From positions 744,001 through 808,000 of the forward strand of contig CP098528.1 in the NCBI GenBank assembly GCA_030440445.1: a DNA stretch of 64,000 nt, in the 5' to 3' direction. This DNA comes from Halomonas sp. KG2. Lineage in GTDB: Bacteria > Pseudomonadota > Gammaproteobacteria > Pseudomonadales > Halomonadaceae. Each line of letters opens with the position of its first letter. Within the stretch, counting starts at the first letter, position 1. This document shows positions 16,459 to 23,223 of this stretch, in pieces. The notes below the pieces were generated by a model. The model was not told where the DNA came from and searched no databases. It was given only the letters and a program-made list of their open reading frames with translations. The translations under genes were made by a program, and so were the position numbers.

Positions 16459-17321
16459 CGTTATCAGGCCGCGCCCGTGCCGGGCTTAACAGTGTTGTTC
16501 GAGAGCTTAACCGCCAGCCCGTGGTAGAAAAATCCCGTGGCAAGTGGGTCGAAGATGTAGTGGCATGGTGCCATCAGCAAGATATTGATCTGACCATGCG
16601 GATTTCCAACCAAGCGCTGCGCTTTGACGCCACGCTCATGGCGCAAATCAACAGCATGTTGGAGAGTGACCGTTTGGCACCGCTAGGGCGCTCGTTAAGT
16701 GGTTTAAGCAGTGCCGCCCAAGCAGCTGAAGGGGTTGAAGAGGATAAAAGCCGCCGCGAAGGCCCTCGTGCAAAACGCGTGCTGATTAACTTGCCGCCGC
16801 AGCCCTCTGCATGGCTTGCGCCAGAGCCGCGCAGCATACGCGATGTTGATGTAAGCGGCTTGAAACTGTCGGTGTTTGGTGCGCTCGTCCAAGTGGAAAA
16901 CCTGGATAGCTTCTACGCGTTTTCGCCAGAGATAGCAGCGCTGAGCGGCTACGCTTACCCGCTGGTCGTTTACCGTGGTGACAGCCATTACGGTGGTGGC
17001 TTTGTCGCACTGAAAGAAGCATGGCGCAAAACCAACCGGCCACACCTCTACGCCGGTGACTTCGATGCCAAGGGCGTGACCCTAGCCCTAGACAGCGGCG
17101 CCACGCACCTGCTGCTACCCGACATCGAGTGGCTTACCCAGCACGTCACGCCCCTGCACCAACCCGCTGAGCAACTGCCATTCCAACGTCGCCTACGTCA
17201 ACGGAACGTTACGCTGCCCAGCCACCACCCCCTACGCCCATACTTAGCCCTGCTGGAAAAACAGCGCGGGCTAAAACAGCAATGGTTTGGAGGGGAGCTA
17301 GTATGTATATCGCTCAGTTAA
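16455..17321 (+). CDS. mksG: Compact Toprim-domain nuclease-like protein, MksG/JetD type
   Basis: 288 residues. The N-terminal helical part (1-90) and a linker lead to a C-terminal Toprim-like domain (about 136-235). Visible Toprim signals are the glutamate in VQVENLDSF (E148), the strand pattern YPLVVYRGDS (169-177) and the acidic pair in AGDFDAKG (D202, D204). This VEN...GD-x-D pattern is that of JetD/MksG, the DNA-cutting subunit of Wadjet, related to the Toprim of Spo11/topoisomerase VI. It is shorter than usual JetD (about 380) and seems to have a reduced N-terminal region. As last gene of a 4-base-overlap operon it should act with the condensin. Predicted active, but the cleavage role is inferred. 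Confidence 0.75.
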   Translation: MTLSGRARAGLNSVVRELNRQPVVEKSRGKWVEDVVAWCHQQDIDLTMRISNQALRFDATLMAQINSMLESDRLAPLGRSLSGLSSAAQAAEGVEEDKSRREGPRAKRVLINLPPQPSAWLAPEPRSIRDVDVSGLKLSVFGALVQVENLDSFYAFSPEIAALSGYAYPLVVYRGDSHYGGGFVALKEAWRKTNRPHLYAGDFDAKGVTLALDSGATHLLLPDIEWLTQHVTPLHQPAEQLPFQRRLRQRNVTLPSHHPLRPYLALLEKQRGLKQQWFGGELVCISLS

Positions 17322-17340
17322 AAGCAGTCTTAGGGCTGTA

Positions 17341-17391
17341 ATGCCGGTCGGTTAAGGCTGACTGGCATTAGCCGATGGGCTGGGTTTTTTT
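17341..17391 (+). terminator. Probable terminator of the SMC/Toprim operon
   Basis: ATGCCGGTC (17341-17349) pairs with GACTGGCAT (17360-17368) with one G-T wobble. A second small stem AGCC/GGCT follows, then seven T at 17385-17391. It lies 20 bases past the Toprim gene. The same hairpin recurs at 17646 and, as a perfect 10-bp stem, at 17927-17954. Confidence 0.55.
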
Positions 17392-17468
17392 GTTTAATAA
17401 GTGCCTGAAAATGACTCCACCCAAGTCCTCCGAGCCGCCCCCGTCATTCCCGCAGGCCCTGCCACTTC

Positions 17469-17572
17469 GTCATTCCCGCAGGCCCTTAGCGGGAATCCAT
17501 GTTGACCTGGGGTTTCGAGCTGCTGCAGGTCAAGGTCAAGGTGGATTCCCGATAACCCCACTCGGGAATGAC
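17469..17572. repeat. 104-bp nested palindromic (MITE/REP-like) element, copy 1
   Basis: The ends are GTCATTCCCG and its exact inverse CGGGAATGAC. Inside lie CGGGAATCC and its inverse GGATTCCCG. The element is therefore two ATTCCC-N-GGGAAT dyads arranged as one large palindrome. ATTCCC-N8-GGGAAT-type dyads are known as dispersed repeats in several proteobacteria (for example dRS3 in Neisseria). The relation here is by pattern only. Confidence 0.75.
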
Positions 17573-17747
17573 AGTGCGGTGACTCGGGAATGATGTGCGG
17601 TGCACGCTTAGGGAGGTGGCCGCGTTGCTATGGGGCTAGGGGGGAATGCTAGTCAGCCTTAAATGTCTGGCATTAGCCGATGGGCTGGGTTTTTTGTTTA
17701 ATTAAGTGCCTGAATATGACTCCACCCCAGCCCTCCGAGCCGCCCTC

Positions 17748-17851
17748 GTCATTCCCGCAGGCCCTTAGCGGGAATCCATGTTGACCTGGGATTTCGGGCT
17801 GCTCCAGGTCAAGGTCAAGGTAGATTCCCGATAACCCCACTCGGGAATGAC
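17748..17851. repeat. 104-bp nested palindromic (MITE/REP-like) element, copy 2
   Basis: Same length and ends as the copy at 17469. One internal dyad base is changed (AGATTCCCG instead of GGATTCCCG). Both copies ride inside the larger tandem duplication, so they probably arose from one insertion followed by duplication. Confidence 0.75.
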
Positions 17852-18232
17852 AGTGCGGTGGCTCGGGAATGATGTGCGGTGCTCGCTTTGGGAGGTGGCC
17901 GCTTTGCTATATGGGGCTAGGGGATAATGCCAGTCAGCCTTAAATGACTGGCATTAGCCTTAGGGCTGTCACTTAACTCTACTATTTCAAGCTCTTCCTT
18001 AATTGACCGCTAACAGGCTTGCCGACAAGCGACGTTTGGATAGCTTGCCAACATTGTCTGTGCCCTAAAGGGGATGAATGGAGGAGGGGCAGGTGAGATG
18101 GCGACAATAATCGGTTTCGAGCCTAAGCGTACATTTGTTAGTGCACCTTCATCGAGCCTGTTAGTTAGCAATGCGCGCTTTTCTGATAAGGCCTAATCTA
18201 TAAAGACGTTTTCATGTTCCGTAGAGTAACCA

Positions 18233-19084
18233 ATGAACAATAACAGCTATAGGATTAGGGCGATGAGTCGCGAAGAGTTGGACCTCGCGATGGAGTGGGC
18301 CGCAAAGGAAGGCTGGAACCCGGGGCTCCACGATGCCGACTGCTATTTTTCCGCCGACCCGAAGGGTTTCCTCGTCGGTCTGCTTGACGACGAGCCTATC
18401 GCTACCATCTCGGTGATCAAATACGATGACGCCTTTGGTTTTCTGGGCTTCTATATCGTCAAGCCGGAATACCGGGGACAAGGGTATGGGCTTCAACTTT
18501 GGCAGGCCGGGATGAGCTATCTTCAAGGCCTTAACATCGGGCTCGATGGTGTCGTCGATCAGCAGGAAAATTATCGGAAATCCGGTTTCACACTGGCCTA
18601 TCGCAACATTCGTTACGAGGGGAGGGGTGGCGGAAAGGCGCCCCAGCACGCCGGGATCGTCGAGCTATCCAGCCTGCCTTTTGAGACCATTGACGCCTAT
18701 GGGCGGCCCTTTTTCCCTGCCAATAGGGAACAGTTCACCCGCGCCTGGATCAGTCAGCCCGATGGTCATGCTCTGGGCGTGATGCAGCATGACAGGCTGT
18801 CTGGCTATGGGGTTATCCGGAAATGCCGCAACGGCTACAAGGTCGGTCCCCTGTTAGCGGACAGCCCGGCATTGGCCGAGTCGCTTCTTCTCGCCTTGAG
18901 GGCCCGCACGACGCCATCGGACCCGATTTTCCTTGATGTGCCAGCCATCAACCCAGCGGCGGTGGCATTGGCCGAGCAGCATGGCATGAGGGGGTCATTT
19001 GAAACCGCCCGAATGTACCGGGGTGAGGCGCCAACCCTGCCGTTAACTCGCCTGTTTGGCGTGGCGTCTTTTGAAATCGGATGA
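18233..19084 (+). CDS. GNAT-family N-acetyltransferase, two-domain (YitH-like)
   Basis: 283 residues. The N-terminal GNAT domain has the acetyl-CoA-binding motif YIVKPEYRGQGYGLQLW (about 83-99). A second GNAT-like C-terminal domain follows (about 150-275, with VDVPAINPAAVALAEQ-like and HGMRGSFETARMYRG patterns), as in bacterial YitH/Acetyltransf_18 proteins. The acceptor is unknown. Base composition is GC-rich, unlike the AT-richer genes downstream, and it is not followed by an attC-like site. It is therefore either host-derived or a separate acquisition next to the cassette cluster. It starts the accessory stretch after the tandem repeat. Confidence 0.82.
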   Translation: MNNNSYRIRAMSREELDLAMEWAAKEGWNPGLHDADCYFSADPKGFLVGLLDDEPIATISVIKYDDAFGFLGFYIVKPEYRGQGYGLQLWQAGMSYLQGLNIGLDGVVDQQENYRKSGFTLAYRNIRYEGRGGGKAPQHAGIVELSSLPFETIDAYGRPFFPANREQFTRAWISQPDGHALGVMQHDRLSGYGVIRKCRNGYKVGPLLADSPALAESLLLALRARTTPSDPIFLDVPAINPAAVALAEQHGMRGSFETARMYRGEAPTLPLTRLFGVASFEIG

Positions 19085-19165
19085 GCGGGTGATGGGGGGA
19101 CCGACTTCTACTAAGCAGTGGAGACAGCTCGAACTCGGATTTTCTACAACCTCATTAGGAGTGAG

Positions 19166-19699
19166 ATGAATCATCGATTCGTAGTCACTGGCGGTCCTGG
19201 CGGTGGAAAAACGACCATTCTTAGTGCTCTAGCGGAGCGTGGATATAGCTTCGCACCGGAGTCTGCTAGGAAAATAATCAAAGATCGGTTAGCCGCGGGG
19301 TTATCGCCTCGACCGGACCCTGTCTCTTTTGCCCAAGAGATACTTAGTGCGGATATCGAAAAGTATCAGAATGCAGCCTCCTGCGACTATGTCATGTTGT
19401 TTGATCGCGGAGTACTGGACGCGCTGTATATGCTCGATGCGGAGAGCGCATTAACGCGAGATGAAATAGCGCAATACGTTCAAAAATTTCCATATAACAG
19501 CGTTGTCTTTCTTCTGCCTCCATGGAAAGAAATTTACGATACAGATTCAGAGCGTGATCAAACGTTTGAGGAATCCGTAGCGGTGTTTGACGGTATGAAA
19601 AGGTGGTATTCGCAGTGGGGGTACGAAACACTAGAAGTCCCACGAGGCAATATTAATGAGCGTGTTGCGTTCATTTTGCAGCGTATACATACCCTCTAA
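19166..19699 (+). CDS. AAA_28-type P-loop ATPase/kinase-like protein
   Basis: 177 residues. Walker A GGPGGGKT at 9-16; DYVMLFDRGVLDAL supplies the Walker-B-like Asp; a later FPYNSVVFLLPPWKEIYDTDSERDQTFEE stretch is typical of the AAA_28 family of small predicted nucleotide kinases/ATPases, often seen in mobile cassettes. Substrate unknown. The start at 19166 is chosen because AGGAGTGAG lies immediately upstream; the longer frame to 19118 adds residues with no family match. The TAA stop falls in the first arm of an attC-like site, as is usual for integron cassettes. Confidence 0.8.
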   Translation: MNHRFVVTGGPGGGKTTILSALAERGYSFAPESARKIIKDRLAAGLSPRPDPVSFAQEILSADIEKYQNAASCDYVMLFDRGVLDALYMLDAESALTRDEIAQYVQKFPYNSVVFLLPPWKEIYDTDSERDQTFEESVAVFDGMKRWYSQWGYETLEVPRGNINERVAFILQRIHTL

Positions 19700-19771
19700 C
19701 AATTCACGGTTGGCGGACAGTTTCTCCACCGTTTCGCGGCTCAAAATTTTCCGCAGAGCGCGGCGTTATGC
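19694..19771 (+). other. Integron attC-like site A (78 nt)
   Basis: Begins CTCTAAC (R'' box, sharing TAAC with the gene stop) and ends GTTATGC (R' box, as in many chromosomal attC sites). The inner arms GCGGA...TCCGC can pair inside the TAAC/GTTA ends. The 78-nt length, the position straight after a stop codon and the orientation all fit an attC. Arms are weak, so a structure-aware search is needed. Confidence 0.6.
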
Positions 19772-19850
19772 GCCATATAGCCATTTCCCCAACCTCTGGA
19801 CTAGGGAAGGGGGAGAGCGCTAACCATATCCAGCTAAGAGGTAAATTGAA

Positions 19851-20306
19851 GTGGACAGTACATCAAGTAAGGTTAAAGGCCATTGCCGTTGCGGACAGGT
19901 AGAATTTGAGGTTGGCGCTAAGCCAATGATCACCATGGCATGTCACTGCACAGGATGTCAGCAAATGACATCTAGCGCGTTTAGCTTGAGCTCGCTTTAT
20001 CCGAGCGAGGCATTCTCAATTAAATCCGGAGAGCCTGTTATCGGTGGGCTGCATGGGAATACTCGCCACTATTTCTGCGGGCATTGTATGAGCTGGCTGT
20101 TCACTCGACCCGAAGGTATGGATAACTTTGTTAATGTTCGCTCAACGTTGCTAGAGGATTCTCGAACCTACAAACCATTTATTGAAACTTACACAGATGA
20201 AAAACTGGAGTGGGCTACCACTGGCGCAGAGCATAGTTTTTGTAAGTTTCCACCGCAGGAAAAGTTTCCCGAATTGCTTCGAGAGTATGCGCAAAAACAA
20301 GGATAA
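19851..20306 (+). CDS. GFA-family (glutathione-dependent formaldehyde-activating-like) zinc protein
   Basis: 151 residues, normal for GFA/CENP-V proteins. Zinc-binding cysteines are seen in [10 protein letters not shown] (about 12-21), CHCTGCQQ (about 31-38) and FCGHCMSW (about 79-86). These small proteins bind zinc, and some bind glutathione; the enzymatic role of most members is unproven, and the name should not be taken as activity. GTG start at 19851 with AGAGG upstream. Such genes are common passengers in integron cassettes, and this one lies between attC-like sites A and B. Confidence 0.85.
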   Translation: MDSTSSKVKGHCRCGQVEFEVGAKPMITMACHCTGCQQMTSSAFSLSSLYPSEAFSIKSGEPVIGGLHGNTRHYFCGHCMSWLFTRPEGMDNFVNVRSTLLEDSRTYKPFIETYTDEKLEWATTGAEHSFCKFPPQEKFPELLREYAQKQG

Positions 20307-20333
20307 ACACAGCAGCGATGAATAGGGTGCGGC

Positions 20334-20395
20334 ACTAAACAATCAGCTACAGTGGAACAGTTTACACGTCGCTTCAATCGTCCGCTGAGTTTGGT
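20334..20395 (+). other. Possible degenerate attC-like site B (62 nt)
   Basis: CACTAAAC (20333-20340) pairs with GTTTGGTG (20389-20396) with one T-G wobble, and CAGC/GCTG pair just inside. Position 30 bases after the GFA stop fits, but the right box GTTTGGT departs from the GTTRRRY consensus at its fourth base. Low certainty. Confidence 0.3.
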
Positions 20396-20536
20396 GTCAT
20401 TTGCTATCATCAGTTACCTTCTATCTCAGAGTGTTTTTATGAAACCTATTCCTCTATTAAATCAACCTCGAATTCACTGACGAGCAAAGTGTTAACTCAA
20501 TAGTTTTTATTGTTTAATATTAGCTTGAGGTTTAGT

Positions 20537-21178
20537 ATGCAGAATAAACATTGGTCAAAATATCAGTTGCTACATGAAGTAGTGACTAATCCTAATATCT
20601 CAATAAAGGGTGCTCACAGTTATTACAGTGATTGCTGGGACAACGGCTTTGAAGAGTCGGTTATTAGGTATCTACATGGTGACGAAGTGAGTCGTAAGTG
20701 GGAGCCGCGTTGGGAAATCGATAAGCTTCATATTGGTGATTATGTCTGTATTGGCGCGGAAGTCATTATTTTGATGGGCGGAAATCATACCCATCGAGCA
20801 GATTGGTTCTGTTTATACCCATTTATGGACTACATTGATGAAGCATATGTTGGTAAAGGGGATACCTTTATAGGTGATGGTGCATGGCTTGGAATGAGAG
20901 CGATGATAATGCCTGGCGTCACTATCGGAGAAGGAGCTATTGTTGCAGCCAATAGTGTTGTTACTAAAGACGTTGCTCCCTATAGTGTAGTTGGTGGTAC
21001 ACCGGCAAAACTAGTCAAGTATCGCTTTGAGATATCTGTAATTGATGATCTTTTGCAGTTGAAAATATATGATTGGCCTACAGAAAAATTTGAAGCATTA
21101 AAACGCCATCTGTGTGCATCAGATATTCAGCAACTAAAAAGTGCTGCTTTAGCCTATGATGGTAAAAATAGCACATAA
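20537..21178 (+). CDS. CatB-like xenobiotic acetyltransferase (left-handed beta-helix, hexapeptide repeats)
   Basis: 213 residues, about the length of type B chloramphenicol acetyltransferases (CatB) and Vat streptogramin acetyltransferases. Shared pattern: NPNI...HSYYSDCW, DKLHIGDYVCIGAEVIILMGGNHTHRADW with the catalytic His (H86), then FIGDGAWLGMRAMIMPGVTIGEGAIVAANSVVTKDV, and VGGTPAKLVKYRF. It should transfer acetyl from acetyl-CoA to a hydroxyl of an antibiotic-like or other substrate. Whether it gives resistance cannot be told. The 20537 ATG has GAGG upstream; the longer frame uses TTG. AT-rich, unlike flanking core genes. Its stop is inside a VCR-like attC site, the clearest sign that it is a cassette gene. 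Confidence 0.85.
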   Translation: MQNKHWSKYQLLHEVVTNPNISIKGAHSYYSDCWDNGFEESVIRYLHGDEVSRKWEPRWEIDKLHIGDYVCIGAEVIILMGGNHTHRADWFCLYPFMDYIDEAYVGKGDTFIGDGAWLGMRAMIMPGVTIGEGAIVAANSVVTKDVAPYSVVGGTPAKLVKYRFEISVIDDLLQLKIYDWPTEKFEALKRHLCASDIQQLKSAALAYDGKNST

Positions 21179-21300
21179 CAAGGCATTTAAGAGTGATACC
21201 CAACGCTTGGTATTTTCAGTTCAAGGTTGGGTTTCGTGTTTGCGGTGCAATGGTTTAGGCTTGGTGACAGCGTTGCTCACTACTTAACACGGCGTTATAC
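21173..21300 (+). other. Integron attC-like site C (128 nt, VCR-like)
   Basis: Starts ACATAAC (including the TAA stop of the CatB-like gene) and ends GTTATAC. ATAAC and GTTAT are exact inverses. The length and G/T-rich inside, closing with ...GTTGCTCAC...TTAACACGGCGTTATAC, resemble the long attC sites of marine gammaproteobacterial superintegrons. This is the best attC candidate in the window. Confidence 0.72.
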
Positions 21301-21323
21301 ATTAAGTGAGGTGTACCCAAAAG

Positions 21324-21731
21324 ATGGACTGGAAGTTATTGATACCAACTACAATTGCCACTCTGGCGGCAGTGATTGGCTGGGTTGTAGCCCACAAACT
21401 TAATGCTGCGCGTGATGTTAGGAATAAGCAGCGTGAAATTAGACTAAAATACCTTTCTGAAGCATATGATGTCTTTATTGAGCTTGGAAGAAATGTTGAC
21501 ATTCTCGGTAATTATAGGGAAGTTGAGCGAGCGATTAGCTATATTCATTTGTACGGAAATACCAAACAAGTTGAATTATGCGATAAGTTTGTGAATGACA
21601 TAGCCTTGTCAGGAAGTGCTAATCATACTGAGTTGGTTGTTGAGGTTAGGAATTTTATCAGGTCAGAGCTTGGGCTTAGAGTATTGAGCACCAAACTTAA
21701 CTTGCTGAAGGTAACCCCGAAAGAAAAATAG
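21324..21731 (+). CDS. Small single-span membrane protein of unknown function (cassette gene)
   Basis: 135 residues. One N-terminal hydrophobic helix (about 4-23, LLIPTTIATLAAVIGWVVAH) is followed by a basic stretch (KLNAARDVRNKQREIRLKY) and a helical soluble tail, a pattern seen in many unnamed integron-cassette proteins. No catalytic motif is visible. I prefer the ATG at 21324; an in-frame GTG at 21306 would add six residues with a closer site to the preceding attC end. It is flanked by attC-like sites C and D, making a minimal cassette of about 510 bp. Function unknown; do not infer one. Confidence 0.7.
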   Translation: MDWKLLIPTTIATLAAVIGWVVAHKLNAARDVRNKQREIRLKYLSEAYDVFIELGRNVDILGNYREVERAISYIHLYGNTKQVELCDKFVNDIALSGSANHTELVVEVRNFIRSELGLRVLSTKLNLLKVTPKEK

Positions 21732-21809
21732 TATGACTAGGCGCAGCAGTACGTGCCCTTCGCGCGCAGGACGCTCGCAAGCTCGCGCCTCAATACTCGA
21801 CGTTATACC
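21732..21809 (+). other. Integron attC-like site D (78 nt)
   Basis: GTATGAC (21732-21738) against GTTATAC (21803-21809): six of seven bases are inverse-complementary. Inner arms GGCGC/GCGCC pair. It starts right at the stop of the 135-residue gene. The left box has G instead of A in AAC, so it may be partly decayed. Confidence 0.55.
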
Positions 21810-21824
21810 TGAGAGGAACCTCGG

Positions 21825-22367
21825 ATGAGCCTTAAAGATCACTTTGCAATGCTGGCTTCCTACAATCAGTGGATGAACTCAAAGGTTTATGAGGCTGCAG
21901 GCCACCTCTCTGCCACTGATTTAGCCAAAGACCGTGGGGCCTTCTTCGGTTCCATCTTAGGAACCCTGAATCATATCCTAGTGGGTGACACTATCTGGCT
22001 CAAACGGTTTGCTACGCATCCCTCCTGTGTGGCCTCTTTGCGCGAGGTTGCTGATCTTCCAAAGCCGACTACGTTGGATCAGATTGTCTTTGAAGATTTT
22101 GGTCGTCTATCTGAACACCGTAGTTGGTTGGATCAGAGGATTATCGATTGGGTAGCCGAACTATCCGACGGTGACCTGGATGTCGTTCTCAGCTATCGCA
22201 ATAGCAAAGGGATTCCTGCAAATAAACGATATTCGAGCCTGGTTCTTCATTTCTTTAATCATCAAACTCACCATCGTGGGCAAGTTTCTACCTTGCTATC
22301 TCAGGCGGGTGTGGATATCGGGGTTACTGATCTTATGGTTCATATTCCAGAGGAAACCCATGTATAG
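21825..22367 (+). CDS. DinB/YfiT-fold four-helix-bundle metalloprotein
   Basis: 180 residues. The DinB-like metal site is visible as H50 (LGTLNHILVGD) and the C-terminal pair H146/H150 in FFNHQTHHRGQ. FNHQTHHRGQV is characteristic of this superfamily, which contains thiol transferases and many uncharacterised proteins. It is unrelated to DNA polymerase IV, also called DinB. GAGAGGAAC before the ATG is a good ribosome site. It follows attC-like site D, so it is a likely cassette gene, but no attC is evident after its own stop. Substrate unknown. Confidence 0.85.
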   Translation: MSLKDHFAMLASYNQWMNSKVYEAAGHLSATDLAKDRGAFFGSILGTLNHILVGDTIWLKRFATHPSCVASLREVADLPKPTTLDQIVFEDFGRLSEHRSWLDQRIIDWVAELSDGDLDVVLSYRNSKGIPANKRYSSLVLHFFNHQTHHRGQVSTLLSQAGVDIGVTDLMVHIPEETHV

Positions 22368-22497
22368 CCAGGTATGTACTGACGAATCCTAGAGCGATTC
22401 CCTACACTGGAAAAATTAGATTAGCGCTACTCCAAATCCCGAAAGAGTACGTTGTTGGCTCGGGCTCGGGCTCGGGTAATTCAAATAATATAAGCCT

Positions 22498-22528
22498 GCT
22501 TGTTGCGCGGTGCGCAACAAGCTATGAT
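22498..22528 (+). promoter_or_regulatory. Autoregulated promoter of the HigBA pair
   Basis: Perfect 11-bp inverted repeat GCTTGTTGCGC-GGT-GCGCAACAAGC at 22498-22522. It contains a -35 (TTGTTG, 22500-22505) and fills the 17-bp spacer to a -10 TATGAT (22523-22528). A HigA dimer bound here would block the promoter. The toxin ATG lies only 6 bases past the -10. Confidence 0.75.
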
Positions 22529-22534
22529 GTGTTT

Positions 22535-22813
22535 ATGATTAAATCATTCCGCCACAAGGGACTCAAGCGGTTCTACGCTAGTGGCAGCACCTCTGGTATA
22601 CAGGCGGATCATGCCAAGAAATTGCGTATGCAGCTTGCCGCTCTGGACACGGCCGTGTCAGTAGAAGATATGGATATCCCTGGTTTTAGGCTCCACCCTT
22701 TGAAGGGGAGAGACAAAGCGCGGTGGTCAATTTGGATCAACGGAAATTGGCGCATGACGTTCGAATTTCGAGATGGCAATGCGTACATTCTTGATTATGA
22801 GGATTATCACTAA
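22535..22813 (+). CDS. higB: HigB-type toxin (RelE/ParE superfamily mRNA interferase)
   Basis: 92 residues. Pattern of the HigB/plasmid maintenance killer family: [16 protein letters not shown] at the start, [27 protein letters not shown] in the middle, DYEDYH at the end. These proteins cut mRNA on the ribosome and are neutralised by the downstream antitoxin. The ATG at 22535 has no ribosome-binding site and lies about where transcription from the predicted promoter should begin, so the mRNA may be leaderless. The stop overlaps the antitoxin start (TAATG). Toxin-antitoxin pairs often stabilise cassette arrays. Confidence 0.92.
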   Translation: MIKSFRHKGLKRFYASGSTSGIQADHAKKLRMQLAALDTAVSVEDMDIPGFRLHPLKGRDKARWSIWINGNWRMTFEFRDGNAYILDYEDYH

Positions 22814-23106
22814 TGACGATGCATAATCCGCCGCATCCCGGCGAATTTATTCGGGAAGTGTACCTAGAACCTTTTGGTATCAGCTCCCGTCAGCTTGCTT
22901 CCAACTTGGGCGTTTCACCATCCACCTTGTCACGGTTGCTCAAAGGGGATAGTGGCATTAGCCCCGAAATGTCTTTGCGCTTGTCGAAGGTTCTCGGACG
23001 TACCCCGGAGAGCTGGCTATCAATGCAGGACATGTATGACCTATGGGTGGCTCGCAGCACAATTAATTTGGACGACCTGCAGCCATTGGACTTTGAGGCC
23101 GCTTAA
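22813..23106 (+). CDS. higA: HigA-type antitoxin, XRE-family DNA-binding protein
   Basis: 97 residues. Starts [22 protein letters not shown], the standard HigA N-terminus, followed by a helix-turn-helix ([22 protein letters not shown], about 26-47) and [16 protein letters not shown]. It binds and neutralises HigB and represses the shared promoter through the inverted repeat at 22498-22522. Start overlaps the toxin stop by one base. Confidence 0.93.
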   Translation: MTMHNPPHPGEFIREVYLEPFGISSRQLASNLGVSPSTLSRLLKGDSGISPEMSLRLSKVLGRTPESWLSMQDMYDLWVARSTINLDDLQPLDFEAA

Positions 23107-23223
23107 CGATTGCGACTGTTGTCGTTGGCATCCTGTCGTAAAAAGCTGAGCAACCAAACTTATTGGAAATCTGTATGCCGCCAGACTAGGTTCAGGTTTC
23201 TAAAGAGAAAGCACGGACGCGAT

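Larger units (their letters stand above)
17341..17954. repeat. Imperfect tandem duplication, about 300 bp per unit, in a 911-bp gene-free region
   Basis: Unit 1 starts at 17341 and unit 2 at 17646. A partial third unit, only the terminator-like hairpin ATGCCAGTCA/TGACTGGCAT, starts at 17927. Unit lengths are 305 and 281 bp, and the 24-bp difference is an extra partial copy of TCATTCCCGCAGGCCC in unit 1 (near 17442). The units are about 90% identical. No gene is convincing here: the one short open frame is repeat sequence. From 17955 to 18232 I see nothing assignable apart from the likely promoter of the next gene. Confidence 0.9.

Noticed and set aside
17375..17593. 72-codon open frame in the tandem repeat
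   Set aside because: It lies wholly in repeat and palindromic sequence, has no ribosome site and has no protein-like pattern. The second unit does not preserve it.
18011..18045. CGCTAAC...GTTTGG near 18011-18045 as a possible first attC or attI
   Set aside because: Only about 35 nt between boxes, poor right box, and not placed after a gene stop. Probably chance.
22457..22476. CGGGCT repeated three times before higB
   Set aside because: Too short and too few copies to be a CRISPR or a meaningful satellite. Noted only as a local slippage run.
23101..23107. GCTTAAC at the higA stop, a perfect left-hand attC box (RYYYAAC)
   Set aside because: No right-hand GTTRRRY box with pairing arms was found in the next 120 bases, so I do not call an attC here. 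It may be a remnant.
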